The notes: generated by a model from the sequence alone, not told the origin. Numbered from the stretch's first letter, positions 26,216 to 34,824 are shown. The stretch: 64,000 nt of DNA from Aureitalea marina (GCF_002943755.1 NZ_MQUB01000001.1:1476501-1540500), one strand, 5' to 3'. Translations and numbers: made by a program.

Positions 26216-27068
26216 AAAGCAACGCGAACTAGGTGATATCCTGAGCGACACTTTTAAATTCATCCGAATGGAATGGAAGCCCTTGGGAAGCCTTATCATC
26301 AGGATACCGGGAATCGCCTTACTAGCCGTTGTTCTATCCTATATCTATTATATCCGAAGCACAGTGGGAAGTTTTGGCCTCAACGATTCGAGTTGGCCCG
26401 GTAGTGCGATTACCAGTGGTTTCGAGGCCGTGATCGCGGTCTTCCTCCTTTTGGGTTCGGCCCTTATCTTTTATAGTTTGTTGTATGGTACCATCTTATT
26501 TTACATCAAAGAGTATGTACAGCAGGATGGTGAAGTGGACCCCCGAAAAGTAGAACGCCAACTACGCGATGGAATTTGGGACCTGTTCGGTCTGAATTTC
26601 CTCAATGCCATAATCATAGTTGCCGGTTCTATCTTCTGCCTGATCCCAGGAATTTATTTTGCCGTGGTCCTGGCCTCTACATTTTCCATCATGATCATGG
26701 AAAAGCGAGATATTACGGATAGTATCGGATATAGTTTTAAGCTGATCAAAGGGGAATGGTGGATCACCTTCGCTACCCTTTTGGTCGTCGGGATATTGTA
26801 TTACATCATTGCTTTGATCTTTCAGGTACCACAGTATCTCTACTTCTTTGTTCGAGCGTTTACCTCAAGTGCAGAGATCTCAGGTGATCCCGGCGAGATG
26901 TTCGATTGGATCTATGTGGCGCTAAGTTCAATAGGAATGATGGCCCAATATCTCTTGCAGACCATCATGGTCGTTGCAACCGCCCTGGTTTATTTCAACC
27001 TTCACGAGAGAAAATTCCATACGGGCACACTGGAGACCATAGAATCCATCGGCAAAAGGGAGCGTTGA
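26193..27068 (+). CDS. Multi-pass membrane protein of the MoxR/DUF58 cluster
   Basis: A 291-residue protein overlapping the previous gene by 23 bp. The N-terminus is amphipathic (FRKQRELGDILSDTFKFIRMEW) and six hydrophobic segments follow, with a glycerophosphodiesterase-membrane-domain-like block FCLIPGIYFAVVLASTFSIMIME (split by short turns). Genes of this type always sit between the SpoIIM-like and DUF4129 genes in related genomes. Function unknown. Confidence 0.75.
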   Translation: MKETIQFRKQRELGDILSDTFKFIRMEWKPLGSLIIRIPGIALLAVVLSYIYYIRSTVGSFGLNDSSWPGSAITSGFEAVIAVFLLLGSALIFYSLLYGTILFYIKEYVQQDGEVDPRKVERQLRDGIWDLFGLNFLNAIIIVAGSIFCLIPGIYFAVVLASTFSIMIMEKRDITDSIGYSFKLIKGEWWITFATLLVVGILYYIIALIFQVPQYLYFFVRAFTSSAEISGDPGEMFDWIYVALSSIGMMAQYLLQTIMVVATALVYFNLHERKFHTGTLETIESIGKRER

Positions 27069-27069
27069 G

Positions 27070-27830
27070 ATGCAGAAGGCGCTGCTTGTCATCATACTTT
27101 CCGTTTTCCTGGCCTCATTCAGTTGGGCCCAGGACAGTTTGGATAATTCCCAAAGCGAGGAATTGATTCTGGATGACCGAAGCGGCTTGCAACCCTTAGA
27201 CTGGAACGAGCAACAATTAAATGATTACCGCGAGGATTCCAGTTACGATTACACCGAAAAACAGCCACAAGACAATTGGTTGACTCGCTTCAGAACTTGG
27301 TTGGGCCGAATGTGGGATAGTTTCTGGCAGTGGTTGTTGGGCGACGGGGAGATTAGTGGTTTCTGGCTTCAACTGATAAAGGCCCTGCCCTATTTGATCG
27401 TTGCTGGAATCATTGTCTTTATGGTCTGGTTACTGATCCGACTCAATCCCGGGCCAAGGTATTGGCCAGCCCTCCAGACCCGCAAGTCATTCTTGCCGAT
27501 GACGAAAAACTGATCCGCGATGCAGATCTGCAAGCGCTCATTGATCAGGCCATCGCTTCAGGTGAATACCGCTTGGCGCTGCGTTATTACTACCTGCAGA
27601 TTCTAAGAGGTTTAGGGAAGGTTGGTTGGATCAAGTACGAGTCCGATAAGACCAATCGGGATTATTCCAAAGAACTCAGGCCACGGACAATCCACAGTCG
27701 TTTTGACCAAGCGACTTATTGGTACGAATACATCTGGTACGGAGGATTTCTGATCGATGAAGGACAATTCCGTCAGGCCGAGATCTTATTTCAAGACCTG
27801 AACCATCAAATAGAAAGCGGGCATGAATAG
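27070..27830 (+). pseudogene. DUF4129 domain protein, single frameshift
   Basis: Residues 1-128 (frame from ATG 27070) hold a signal peptide (ending SWAQ), a linker and a membrane helix (LPYLIVAGIIVFMVWLLIRL). The frame then departs. The next frame carries the DUF4129 core (YRLALRYYYLQILRGLGKVGWI, TNRDYSKEL, ATYWYEYIWYGGFLID). Adding one G to the GGG at 27451-27453 joins them as LNPGAKVLASPPDPQVI, giving a 253-residue protein of normal length. The real gene is therefore probably intact. It overlaps the DUF4350 gene by 8 bp. Confidence 0.83.
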
Positions 27831-29040
27831 GACACAGAAAATTGGATGGAGTATCCTTATCCTGGCTACTGCCGGTCTCATTTTCCTGGAGGCTACCAAG
27901 CCTGTTCCCGTCAGTTGGTTTCCGTCCTATTACGAAGATTCGACCATTCCACTGGGCACCAAGGTGCTGTTTGAGTTGATGGACAATGAACCATCGACAC
28001 AGCTGGTCAATTTCCAAGAACCTCCCTTCCAAGTGCTCACCGACTCCAGCATCAACGGCAGTTATTTCTTCCTGAATGACTACATCAACATCGAGGAAAC
28101 AGAAGGAGACAAACTCCTGGATTGGGTCGCTTCTGGCAACCAGGTTTTTGTGGCTGCGAAAAGTCCCGGGGGATACTTACTAGACAGCTTAGGTCTGGAG
28201 ATCGAGACCGCCTTTCTGACCAATCGACTGGTTACAGAACCAGTTTTGGAATTGGTAAACCCAGCATTGACAGAGGCCGAACCACGCTACATCCAGCGCG
28301 ATCTTACGGTAAACTATTTTGGCCAAGTAGATACTGCGACCCACAGAGTACTAGGCCAAGTGCAATTGATGAAGGACAGCCTGTCCGATCTGGACTACCG
28401 TCCTAATTTCATTGAAGTACCTCATGGAGATGGCAGACTGCTGTTTCATTTACAACCAGAGGTATTTAGCAACTACTTCTTGCTAGAGGAAGACAATGTC
28501 GAGTTCACAGCTAAAGTACTCAGTTACTTGGAGCCCAAAGCGACTTGGTTTTGGGATGGTTACTACAAGAACGGAAAGCCCGTCAACATATCCCCTTTGC
28601 GACAACTTTTGGACACACGCTCCCTAAAATGGGCGTATTATATCCTGCTGTTTGGGATTTTGATCTATGTACTGTTTCAGGGAAAAAGAAGACAGCGCCC
28701 TATCCCCATAGTCCAACCACCAGCGAATAAGACGTTCGAGTTCACGCAGACCATTGCGGGTGTGTACTGGGACAAAAAAGCATTTGGTGCAATTGCGAAT
28801 AAACAGATCCTCCTCTTCCTGGAATTTATCCGGATGCGGTTTAGAATTCCAACCGAAAATCGAGATCGTTACTTTATGCGACAGCTATCAGAACGCAGTG
28901 GCAACAGTCTGGAAGACACTGAAAATCTATTTACATTTATTGGACAGGTTGAAACTTCTCAGCAGCTAAGTCAACAGGATCTGATCCAACTCAATAAACG
29001 AATCACTCAATTTAAATCGACTACAGATGGAAACTCCTGA
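27823..29040 (+). CDS. DUF4350 domain-containing membrane protein
   Basis: The 405-residue protein has an N-terminal membrane anchor (WSILILATAGLIFLEA), an extracytoplasmic DUF4350 domain (about 35-170: SYYEDSTIPLGTKVLFELM, LLDWVASGNQVFVAAKS), and a second membrane helix near 268-285 followed by a cytoplasmic tail. This is the usual layout in the MoxR/DUF58 cluster, where it may bind a ligand or partner outside the membrane; function is not known. It overlaps the MoxR gene by 14 bp. Confidence 0.85.
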   Translation: MNRTQKIGWSILILATAGLIFLEATKPVPVSWFPSYYEDSTIPLGTKVLFELMDNEPSTQLVNFQEPPFQVLTDSSINGSYFFLNDYINIEETEGDKLLDWVASGNQVFVAAKSPGGYLLDSLGLEIETAFLTNRLVTEPVLELVNPALTEAEPRYIQRDLTVNYFGQVDTATHRVLGQVQLMKDSLSDLDYRPNFIEVPHGDGRLLFHLQPEVFSNYFLLEEDNVEFTAKVLSYLEPKATWFWDGYYKNGKPVNISPLRQLLDTRSLKWAYYILLFGILIYVLFQGKRRQRPIPIVQPPANKTFEFTQTIAGVYWDKKAFGAIANKQILLFLEFIRMRFRIPTENRDRYFMRQLSERSGNSLEDTENLFTFIGQVETSQQLSQQDLIQLNKRITQFKSTTDGNS

Positions 29041-30022
29041 ATCCAACGAATCGCTCAACTTTGACAACCGCATACCCCTCAACCAACTTCGGGAAGCGGT
29101 AGACGCCGTAAAAAAACAGTTAAGTCAGATCGTTATTGGTCAGGACGAATTCATAGAACTGTTACTGGTCAGTCTTTTAGCCAATGGCCATGTATTGATA
29201 GAGGGGGTACCCGGAATTGCCAAAACCATCACGGCCAAACTGTTTGCCCGTAGCCTGGACACCGATTTCAGTCGGATTCAATTTACGCCTGATCTCATGC
29301 CTAGTGATGTATTGGGGACCTCTGTGTTCAACTTAAAAAGCTCTGAATTTGAATTTAACCAAGGACCTATCTTTTCCAATGTGATCCTGATCGATGAGAT
29401 CAACAGAGCACCAGCCAAGACGCAAGCTGCATTATTTGAGGTGATGGAGGAAAGGCAGATCACCATGGATGGTCAAACCTACCCCATGGAGTTCCCCTTT
29501 GTGGTGATGGCCACGCAGAACCCCATAGAACAAGAAGGCACCTATGCCTTACCGGAGGCCCAACTGGATCGATTCCTATTTAAGATCACGGTGCATTATC
29601 CGCAGGTAGAAGATGAGATACAGATATTGAAGACACATCATCAGCGTAAAATGGAATCCCCAGAGAATACCATTAAACCTATACTGAAACCGGAAGATCT
29701 CAGAGTATTCCAGGACCAGGTCCAACAGGTGGTCATCGAAGACAAGCTTTTTGGTTATATCGCTCAATTGATCGACAAAACCAGAAATCACCCCCATCTC
29801 TATTTAGGTGGGTCACCGAGGGCCTCCCTGTCCGTCATGAATGCGGCTAAGGCATTTGCTGCAATACAAGGACGTGATTTTGTGATTCCAGAGGATATCA
29901 AAAGGTCGCTGATCCCGGTGCTCAGACATCGAATCATTCTTTCACCAGAGCGAGAAATGGAGGGAATGAGCCCAGAGACCGTTATCGATATGATCACTCA
30001 TGCTGTAGAAATACCCCGATAG
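29027..30022 (+). CDS. MoxR family AAA+ ATPase
   Basis: The 331-residue protein has Walker A GVPGIAKT (about 65-72, with Ala in place of the usual Gly of GKT as is common in MoxR), Walker B VILIDEINRAP (about 122), sensor 1 VMATQNPIEQEGTYALPEAQLDRFLF and sensor 2 GGSPRASL (about 265). MoxR ATPases act as chaperones with VWA/DUF58 partners. The DUF58 gene starts immediately after its stop, fitting that pairing. Confidence 0.93.
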   Translation: METPESNESLNFDNRIPLNQLREAVDAVKKQLSQIVIGQDEFIELLLVSLLANGHVLIEGVPGIAKTITAKLFARSLDTDFSRIQFTPDLMPSDVLGTSVFNLKSSEFEFNQGPIFSNVILIDEINRAPAKTQAALFEVMEERQITMDGQTYPMEFPFVVMATQNPIEQEGTYALPEAQLDRFLFKITVHYPQVEDEIQILKTHHQRKMESPENTIKPILKPEDLRVFQDQVQQVVIEDKLFGYIAQLIDKTRNHPHLYLGGSPRASLSVMNAAKAFAAIQGRDFVIPEDIKRSLIPVLRHRIILSPEREMEGMSPETVIDMITHAVEIPR

Positions 30023-31354
30023 GTGATCCGACTGATCAAATCCCTGTACTTCAAGAGGCGGTTCTATTATGCCCTGGCTGTTATTGCCGTGGTTTTTCTG
30101 ATCTCTTATTGGTCCGCTAGTTTTTACGGACTTGCCTGGATATTGATCTATTTGATGGGTTTATTGCTTTTGGTAGACCTACGGATGCTCTATGCCAAAG
30201 CTGGGTTGCTGGCTAGCAGAAAGCTTCCGGAACGCCTATCCAATGGGGATTCTAATGAGATTGCTATCGAGATCAACAATGCCTATTCTTTTCCTATCCA
30301 GTTGACGGTTATTGACGAGCTCCCCATACAATTTCAGCGCCGTGACTTTCATTTGGAGAGCAACCTATCTGGCAAGCAAGCTATCCGACTGAACTATTTG
30401 CTCAGGCCGGTTTCCAGGGGGGAATATAGCTTTGGACAGTTGAACTGTTACAGCAGTTCACCCATCGGATTGGTAAGCAGGCGCTATAAGTTTGACAAAG
30501 AACAGGGAGTCAAAGTATATCCGTCCTATATCCAGATGAAACAGTATGATTTCCTGGCTATGGACAACAAAGTGGGAATGCACGGCCTAAAGAAGATCAG
30601 GAGAATTGGACACACCATGGAGTTCGAACAGATCAAGGAATATGTGCGGGGAGATGATGTTCGCACCGTAAACTGGAAAGCCACGGCCAAACAAAATCAA
30701 CTGATGGTCAATCAGTATCAGGACGAAAAGATGCAGCCCATCTATTCGGTGATCGATACCAGCCGAACCATGAAGATGCCCTTTGAAGGGTTAAGCCTCT
30801 TAGACTATGCCATTAATAGTTGTCTGGCTTTTTCCAATGTAGGACTGAAGAAAGGCGACAAGGTGGGACTAGTCGAATTCTCTTCTCAATTAGGCGCGTT
30901 CCTTCCTGCCACGGCCAAAAAGACGTATCTCAATGTGATCATGGATGCCCTGTACCGGGTAGATACTGCCTATACGGACACGGATTATGGTCTGTTGCAA
31001 ACCATCATTAAAAAACGAATCAATCACAGAAGTCTGATCTTCTTGTACACCAATTTTGAGCATCCGTCTTCTTTGGAGCGTCAACTTCCATATCTCCAAG
31101 CGATTGCCAAAAGGCATGTCATGGTGGTGATCTTCTTTGAAAATACGGAACTCCAGGAGTTGAGTATGCAGGAGGCCCAAAGTGGTCGAGAGATCGTGGA
31201 GCAGACAATCGCCCGACAATTTGAACACGACAAACGACTCATGGTACGCACCCTGCAACAACGAGGAATTCAAACCATACTTACAGCGCCTTCGGAACTA
31301 ACCGTCAACACCATTAACAAGTATCTGGAGATCAAGGCACGAGGACTGATTTAA
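30023..31354 (+). CDS. DUF58 domain-containing protein
   Basis: GTG start directly abuts the MoxR stop. Two membrane helices at the N-terminus (about 14-55) precede a large cytoplasmic part containing the DUF58 signature (IRRIGHTMEFEQIKEYVRGDDVRTVNWKAT split across about 193-215) and a VWA-like MIDAS start (SVIDTSRTMK, DxSxx variant). It is the presumed client or partner of the MoxR ATPase at the membrane. Regulation and physiological role are unknown. Confidence 0.92.
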   Translation: MIRLIKSLYFKRRFYYALAVIAVVFLISYWSASFYGLAWILIYLMGLLLLVDLRMLYAKAGLLASRKLPERLSNGDSNEIAIEINNAYSFPIQLTVIDELPIQFQRRDFHLESNLSGKQAIRLNYLLRPVSRGEYSFGQLNCYSSSPIGLVSRRYKFDKEQGVKVYPSYIQMKQYDFLAMDNKVGMHGLKKIRRIGHTMEFEQIKEYVRGDDVRTVNWKATAKQNQLMVNQYQDEKMQPIYSVIDTSRTMKMPFEGLSLLDYAINSCLAFSNVGLKKGDKVGLVEFSSQLGAFLPATAKKTYLNVIMDALYRVDTAYTDTDYGLLQTIIKKRINHRSLIFLYTNFEHPSSLERQLPYLQAIAKRHVMVVIFFENTELQELSMQEAQSGREIVEQTIARQFEHDKRLMVRTLQQRGIQTILTAPSELTVNTINKYLEIKARGLI

Positions 31355-31388
31355 CGTAACAATTCTCCCACCTAATCGTCTTCCTACT

Positions 31389-31814
31389 GTGGAACAGCTT
31401 CTCCAAAAAATACATCAATACACGCCACTACGCTACCTTTATTGGATCACCAAGATCATGCTTGGTCTGGGATTTGTACTTTCCGGACTTCGGAAATTAC
31501 CCGGAGTCAAATTTACCCAGCTGCCAACCTCCAACCCGGTGGGCTTGTTCTTTGAAGGCATGTATGTCACAGGGTTCTATTGGAACTTCATCGGATATTA
31601 CCAAATCCTGGTGGGACTGCTGTTAATGACTCGCTGGTGGCGAGCCTTGACACCACTTTTGATACTACCGGTGTCCGTGAATATATTTTTAGTTTCCGTG
31701 TCACTCCACATGCGTGGAACTCCGGTGATCACCGGACTTATGCTGATGGGGAACCTATTTCTAATTTTCTGGCACTGGGAAAGTTATCGGTCAATTTTAA
31801 GGCGAAACGGCTAA
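31389..31814 (+). CDS. DoxX-like membrane protein
   Basis: The 141-residue protein starts at GTG 31389 and has four hydrophobic segments with a DoxX-like pattern (TKIMLGLGFVLSGLRKLPG, YQILVGLLLMTRWWRALTPL). DoxX-like proteins are quinone-associated or uncharacterised membrane proteins. The 3' end carries the first half of predicted LytTR site D. Confidence 0.75.
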   Translation: MEQLLQKIHQYTPLRYLYWITKIMLGLGFVLSGLRKLPGVKFTQLPTSNPVGLFFEGMYVTGFYWNFIGYYQILVGLLLMTRWWRALTPLLILPVSVNIFLVSVSLHMRGTPVITGLMLMGNLFLIFWHWESYRSILRRNG

Positions 31815-31889
31815 TCTTACAATTGGTCCCCCATTATTGACATTTCAGTCAATCTAATTGTGCCTCAAGGGGGCGAGTGTTCATCTTTG
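31814..31889 (+). promoter_or_regulatory. Predicted LytTR-type promoter, site D (DUF2141 gene)
   Basis: TTACAATTGGT and TTGACATTTCAGT have cores 21 bp apart (31818 and 31839) and a -7-like CATCTTTG starts 43 nt after the second core (31882-31889), 30 bp before the DUF2141 ATG. The geometry is identical to sites A-C, but each repeat has one mismatch to the LytTR consensus, so this is the weakest of the four. Confidence 0.55.
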
Positions 31890-31919
31890 TGGTGTACTAA
31901 TCAAAAAACACACAGTATC

Positions 31920-32351
31920 ATGAAAACTCTCATTATCCTTATCACATTAACCTTAAGCACAATTTTGGTCCGAGCTCAAAGTCCAGAGGCTGTTGCAGTA
32001 GATGGAACGACCATTACGGTAACTGTACCAGTTCAATCCAATGACGGTACCATCTATGTTGGTCTATACGACGAATCAACCTTTATGAAGTCAGAACCAA
32101 TTAAAGCATTGGACAGTGAGATCGTCGATGGAAAGGCAACTGTTACTTTCACTGATATCGCGGCAGGCGAATACGCCATTACCTTATTCCACGATAAGAA
32201 TGGAAATAAGCAGATGGATTTTGAACCTAACGGAATGCCCAAAGAAATGTATGGTGTATCTAACAATGTGATGAGCTATGGTCCTCCACAATGGAGTGAC
32301 GCCAAATTTGAAGTCAATGGTAAGCCTATCTCAATGGAGATCAGAATGTAA
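31920..32351 (+). CDS. DUF2141 family exported protein (copy 1)
   Basis: ATG 31920 gives a 143-residue protein with a signal peptide (MKTLIILITLTLSTILVRAQ). The DUF2141 pattern follows: a beta-sandwich with VGLYDE, FTDIAAGEYAITLFHDKNGN, MDFEPNGMPKEMYGVSNN and FGPPQWSDAKFEV-like ending. Function unknown, periplasmic or surface. A second family member is at 46130-46555. The LytTR-type promoter D upstream suggests shared control with the 9.9-16.9 kb locus. Confidence 0.87.
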   Translation: MKTLIILITLTLSTILVRAQSPEAVAVDGTTITVTVPVQSNDGTIYVGLYDESTFMKSEPIKALDSEIVDGKATVTFTDIAAGEYAITLFHDKNGNKQMDFEPNGMPKEMYGVSNNVMSYGPPQWSDAKFEVNGKPISMEIRM

Positions 32352-32428
32352 GGTTCGTGAGGCGTGAAGCTTGAAGCGAAGTTTAAAACAGATCGCAAAG
32401 AACAATTCACCACTAACGAATAACCACT

Positions 32429-32459
32429 AAAGGTCGGCTGAGGAATGTCGACCTTTTTT
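32429..32459 (+). terminator. Intrinsic terminator after the DUF2141 gene
   Basis: AAAGGTCG and CGACCTTT arms flank a 12-nt loop and lead into a T6 run. Confidence 0.85.
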
Positions 32460-32461
32460 CT

Positions 32462-32503
32462 GTGAAGAGTGAGGCGTGAGACGTGAGACGTGAGGTGTTA
32501 GGA
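32462..32503. repeat. Degenerate heptamer tandem array (6 units)
   Basis: GTGAAGA, GTGAGGC, GTGAGAC, GTGAGAC, GTGAGGT, GTTAGGA stand head to tail. Oppositely oriented heptamers (ATTACGA, ATCACCA, CTAACAA, ATCACGA) follow at 32522-32549. This is the same plan as at 34654-34785. Confidence 0.8.
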
Positions 32504-32553
32504 GAAATTTAAAGTAATTGAATTACGAATCACCACTAACAAATCACGATTTC

Positions 32554-32590
32554 TACCTTGGGGCCCCTATTCCCCTACCGGGAGCAATCT
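32554..32590 (+). repeat. GC-rich dispersed repeat box, copy 1
   Basis: The 37-bp sequence begins TACCTTGGGGCCCC and ends ACCGGGAGCAATCT. It differs from copy 2 (34788-34824) at two positions (T-ACCGGGAG versus T-ACCAGGGG) and shares the frame ACCTTGGGG..CCCCTA..CCCCT.CCGGG..CAA.CT with copies 3 and 4. GGGG and CCCC blocks can pair. Confidence 0.85.
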
Positions 32591-32749
32591 ATTACTCTCA
32601 TCATTAGGTTCCTAATCAATTTAGCATAGGTATTGATAATTCATATATATCAATCTAGAATTACATGAAAACTATCGAAATTCAGGATGGAACGATGAAT
32701 TCTCAGATCAGCGAAACTTTAAACACTATAAACAATTCTGATTATTTTT

Positions 32750-32757
32750 TATATTTG
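32750..32757 (+). promoter_or_regulatory. -7 element of the oxyR-like gene
   Basis: TATATTTG is a perfect match to the Bacteroidota TAnnTTTG element, 16 bp before the ATG, implying a very short leader. Confidence 0.7.
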
Positions 32758-32773
32758 TATAAGCACTACAAAT

Positions 32774-33721
32774 ATGACCATTACTCAACTCAAATATGTC
32801 ATCGCGGTAGCGGAGCATCAAAATTTCACCAAGGCGGCCGAAAAGACCTTTGTAACTCAGCCAACACTCAGCATGCAGATCCAGAAATTGGAGGAAGAAC
32901 TGGACATACTCATCTTTGACCGGACCAAAAAACCCATAGAGCTGACCACCGTAGGGCAACAAATAGTGGACCAAGCCCGCAATATTGTGAATGAGGCTGA
33001 CCGGATGCAGGATATAGTCGATCAGCAGAAAGGTTTCATTGGCGGCACCTTCAAATTGGGCATAATCCCCACTATTATGCCAACCCTCTTGCCGATGTTT
33101 TTAAGGACCTTCACCAACAGGTATCCTAAGGTTCAATTGAGAATTGAAGAATTGACCACGGATGAGATCATCCACAAACTCAATGACGGCCATATTGATG
33201 CGGCGGTAGCCGCGACACCCTTGGGACAAGATAAGATCAAGGAGAGGCCGCTGTACTACGAGCCCTTTGTGGGTTACATTCCAGAGAATCACCGTTTGTT
33301 CAATAAGAAGAAGATTGAACGTACCGATCTGGATCTTGACGATATCTTATTGTTAGAAGATGGACACTGCTTTCGAGACGGAGTGATCAACCTTTGCAAG
33401 GCGCACCATCTGGCCACTACCGAGTCCTTTCAATTGGAGAGTGGCAGTTTTGAGACCCTGATCAAACTTTCAGATGAAGGACTGGGAATGACCCTCTTGC
33501 CTTATATGCATACCCTGGACCTTCCAGATAAGCAGAAGAAATACCTACACTATTTTGAAGAGCCTTCCCCAGCCAGGGAAGTCAGTCTAATTTACCCCAA
33601 GAGTGAGTTAAAAATGCAGATCATAGAGGCGCTTCACGATGTGATATCCGGTGTGATCAGGGGAGCCATAGCTTTTCAGGACGTGCAGATCATTTCACCG
33701 ACCAAAAAGAAATCTGCATAA
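32774..33721 (+). CDS. oxyR: OxyR-type LysR transcriptional regulator
   Basis: The 315-residue protein has a LysR helix-turn-helix (residues 1-60: TQLKYVIAVAEHQNFTKAAEK, VTQPTLSMQIQKLEEEL) and a substrate-binding domain. The peroxide-sensing pair lies in GHCFRDGVINLC, with cysteines at residues 199 and 208, the same numbers as in the Escherichia coli protein. It should activate peroxide-defence genes upon disulfide formation. No catalase or Ahp gene is adjacent; thioredoxin reductase lies 6 kb downstream. A perfect -7 element sits upstream and a terminator downstream, so it is monocistronic. Confidence 0.93.
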   Translation: MTITQLKYVIAVAEHQNFTKAAEKTFVTQPTLSMQIQKLEEELDILIFDRTKKPIELTTVGQQIVDQARNIVNEADRMQDIVDQQKGFIGGTFKLGIIPTIMPTLLPMFLRTFTNRYPKVQLRIEELTTDEIIHKLNDGHIDAAVAATPLGQDKIKERPLYYEPFVGYIPENHRLFNKKKIERTDLDLDDILLLEDGHCFRDGVINLCKAHHLATTESFQLESGSFETLIKLSDEGLGMTLLPYMHTLDLPDKQKKYLHYFEEPSPAREVSLIYPKSELKMQIIEALHDVISGVIRGAIAFQDVQIISPTKKKSA

Positions 33722-33725
33722 AAAA

Positions 33726-33748
33726 ACCTCCGTTTCCGGAGGTCTTTA
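33726..33748 (+). terminator. Intrinsic terminator after oxyR
   Basis: ACCTCCG-tttc-CGGAGGT is a perfect 7-bp stem followed by a T-rich tail and preceded by A7. It may serve both this gene and the convergent small gene at 33750. Confidence 0.85.
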
Positions 33749-33749
33749 T

Positions 33750-33947
33750 TTATTCTTTCAAATAGATTAAACACTGATTTAATTGGGGGTTCTGTTGGAG
33801 AAGACCGTGAATCCAAATCTTGAGTTCTTCGATTTCGTGAGGAAGTAATCGCTTTAAGGCCTTTTTCAACTCTTTACAGAACAAGTTCACATCAAAGCTA
33901 ACTTTATTGAGCACCGCTTTGGTGTAATCAAACATTGCTCTCGCCAT
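33750..33947 (-). CDS. Small conserved flavobacterial protein
   Basis: A 65-residue, soluble, helical protein (MARAMFDYTKAVLNKVSFDV ... LKKALKRLLPHEIEELKIWI). I recall closely similar small hypothetical proteins, with the FDVNLFCKELKKA core, across Flavobacteriaceae, so it is probably a real gene. No function is known. It converges on oxyR, with a shared bidirectional terminator between them. Confidence 0.75.
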   Translation of the reverse strand: MARAMFDYTKAVLNKVSFDVNLFCKELKKALKRLLPHEIEELKIWIHGLLQQNPQLNQCLIYLKE

Positions 33948-34144
33948 AGTAAACTAAATTAAGATTAGGTTAAGTAACGTTCTGCAATAGGCAAATTGTT
34001 TAAGGTTTACGACCTTGAATATAACGAAAAAAAAGTGAATTTATGGTAAAATGTAGGGCGATTCCGATGTTAATTTTAAGCCAATCTTAATTAACATATG
34101 GCATAAATTATTGTCTTACAATTACTTAATTGTTACCACTTCGT

Positions 34145-34594
34145 TTAAGACTTCGGTTTAATGGTCCAGACGAACTCAAACTCCGAAACCACCTCATTTT
34201 CTGAATTACGGCCGGTGGAACGGATTCTACAAAGCTGACCTTCACCTGTTTCCAGAGCTTTATTTAGTCCTTCACGGACCTCTTTGCCAGATTCGCAACT
34301 GAAAAGAATCTTACCCCTGGCTTTCTTTACAAATGAACCATGAGACTCTAATAACAGCATAGAAATAGGCCGGTTTTGTTCCTGTATAGCCGACATTAGT
34401 AAGGCGCCTGTACTCAATTCGGCCGCCATTCCCTGCACAGCCCAAAACATGGACCGAAAAGGATTCTGATTGATCCAGCGAAATCTTACCTTAGTTATAC
34501 AAGTTTCACTATTAATGGATGATACTCTAACTCCCGTAAACCAGGCAGCGGGTAATTTGAATAAAAGATACCAGTTGATCTTGGATGGGGACAT
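34145..34594 (-). CDS. DUF4442 (hotdog-fold, thioesterase-like) protein
   Basis: The frame is open to 34750, but its first 52 codons are the GTGAGTC heptamer array read in frame (TTHDSRL repeats) and are not protein-coding; ATG 34594 gives 149 residues and the family N-terminus (SPSKINWYLLFKLPAAWFTGVRV). The hotdog helix is visible in NPFRSMFWAVQGMAAELSTGALL. DUF4442 proteins resemble acyl-CoA thioesterases; substrate unknown. Confidence 0.83.
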   Translation of the reverse strand: MSPSKINWYLLFKLPAAWFTGVRVSSINSETCITKVRFRWINQNPFRSMFWAVQGMAAELSTGALLMSAIQEQNRPISMLLLESHGSFVKKARGKILFSCESGKEVREGLNKALETGEGQLCRIRSTGRNSENEVVSEFEFVWTIKPKS

Positions 34595-34653
34595 ATGTTG
34601 AGATTTAGCCGAGTCGAAGATAAGGATATATGGTGAAGGGTGTGAAGTTAGGC

Positions 34654-34737
34654 GTGAGTCGTGAGTCGTGAGTCGTGAGTCGTGAGTCGTGAGTCGTGAG
34701 TCGTGAGTCGTGAGTCGTGAGTCGTGAGTCGTGAGTC
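34654..34737. repeat. Perfect heptamer tandem repeat, (GTGAGTC)12
   Basis: Twelve uninterrupted copies of GTGAGTC (84 bp). Right of it, after 13 bp, five degenerate heptamers in the opposite sense (including GAGTCAC) can pair with it. The perfect copies indicate recent expansion and likely length variation between strains. Confidence 0.95.
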
Positions 34738-34787
34738 GAAACTTAAGCACATCGAATAACGAGTCACCAATAACGAATCACCATTTT

Positions 34788-34824
34788 TACCTTGGGGCCC
34801 CTATTCCCCTACCAGGGGCAATCT
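34788..34824 (+). repeat. GC-rich dispersed repeat box, copy 2
   Basis: Same box as at 32554 with two substitutions (CCAGGGGC for CCGGGAGC). It immediately follows the reverse heptamers, exactly as in copy 1. Confidence 0.85.

Larger units (their letters stand above)
32352..32773. other. Intergenic stretch with terminator, heptamer repeats and OxyR promoter
   Basis: No gene is seen. From left to right: three GTGA-type heptamers (32357-32377), a reverse heptamer set (about 32406-32429), a terminator (32429-32459), six GTGA heptamers (32462-32503), reverse heptamers (32522-32549), the GC box (32554-32590), an AT-rich stretch, and the OxyR -7 element (32750-32757). Confidence 0.7.

Noticed and set aside
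34595-34750. N-terminal extension of the DUF4442 gene made of TTHDSRL repeats
   Set aside because: It is the GTGAGTC heptamer array read in one frame. The family N-terminus starts at ATG 34594 and the extension has no protein character.
34654-34824. Heptamer arrays as a CRISPR array
   Set aside because: Units are 7 bp with no spacers, and no cas genes are present.
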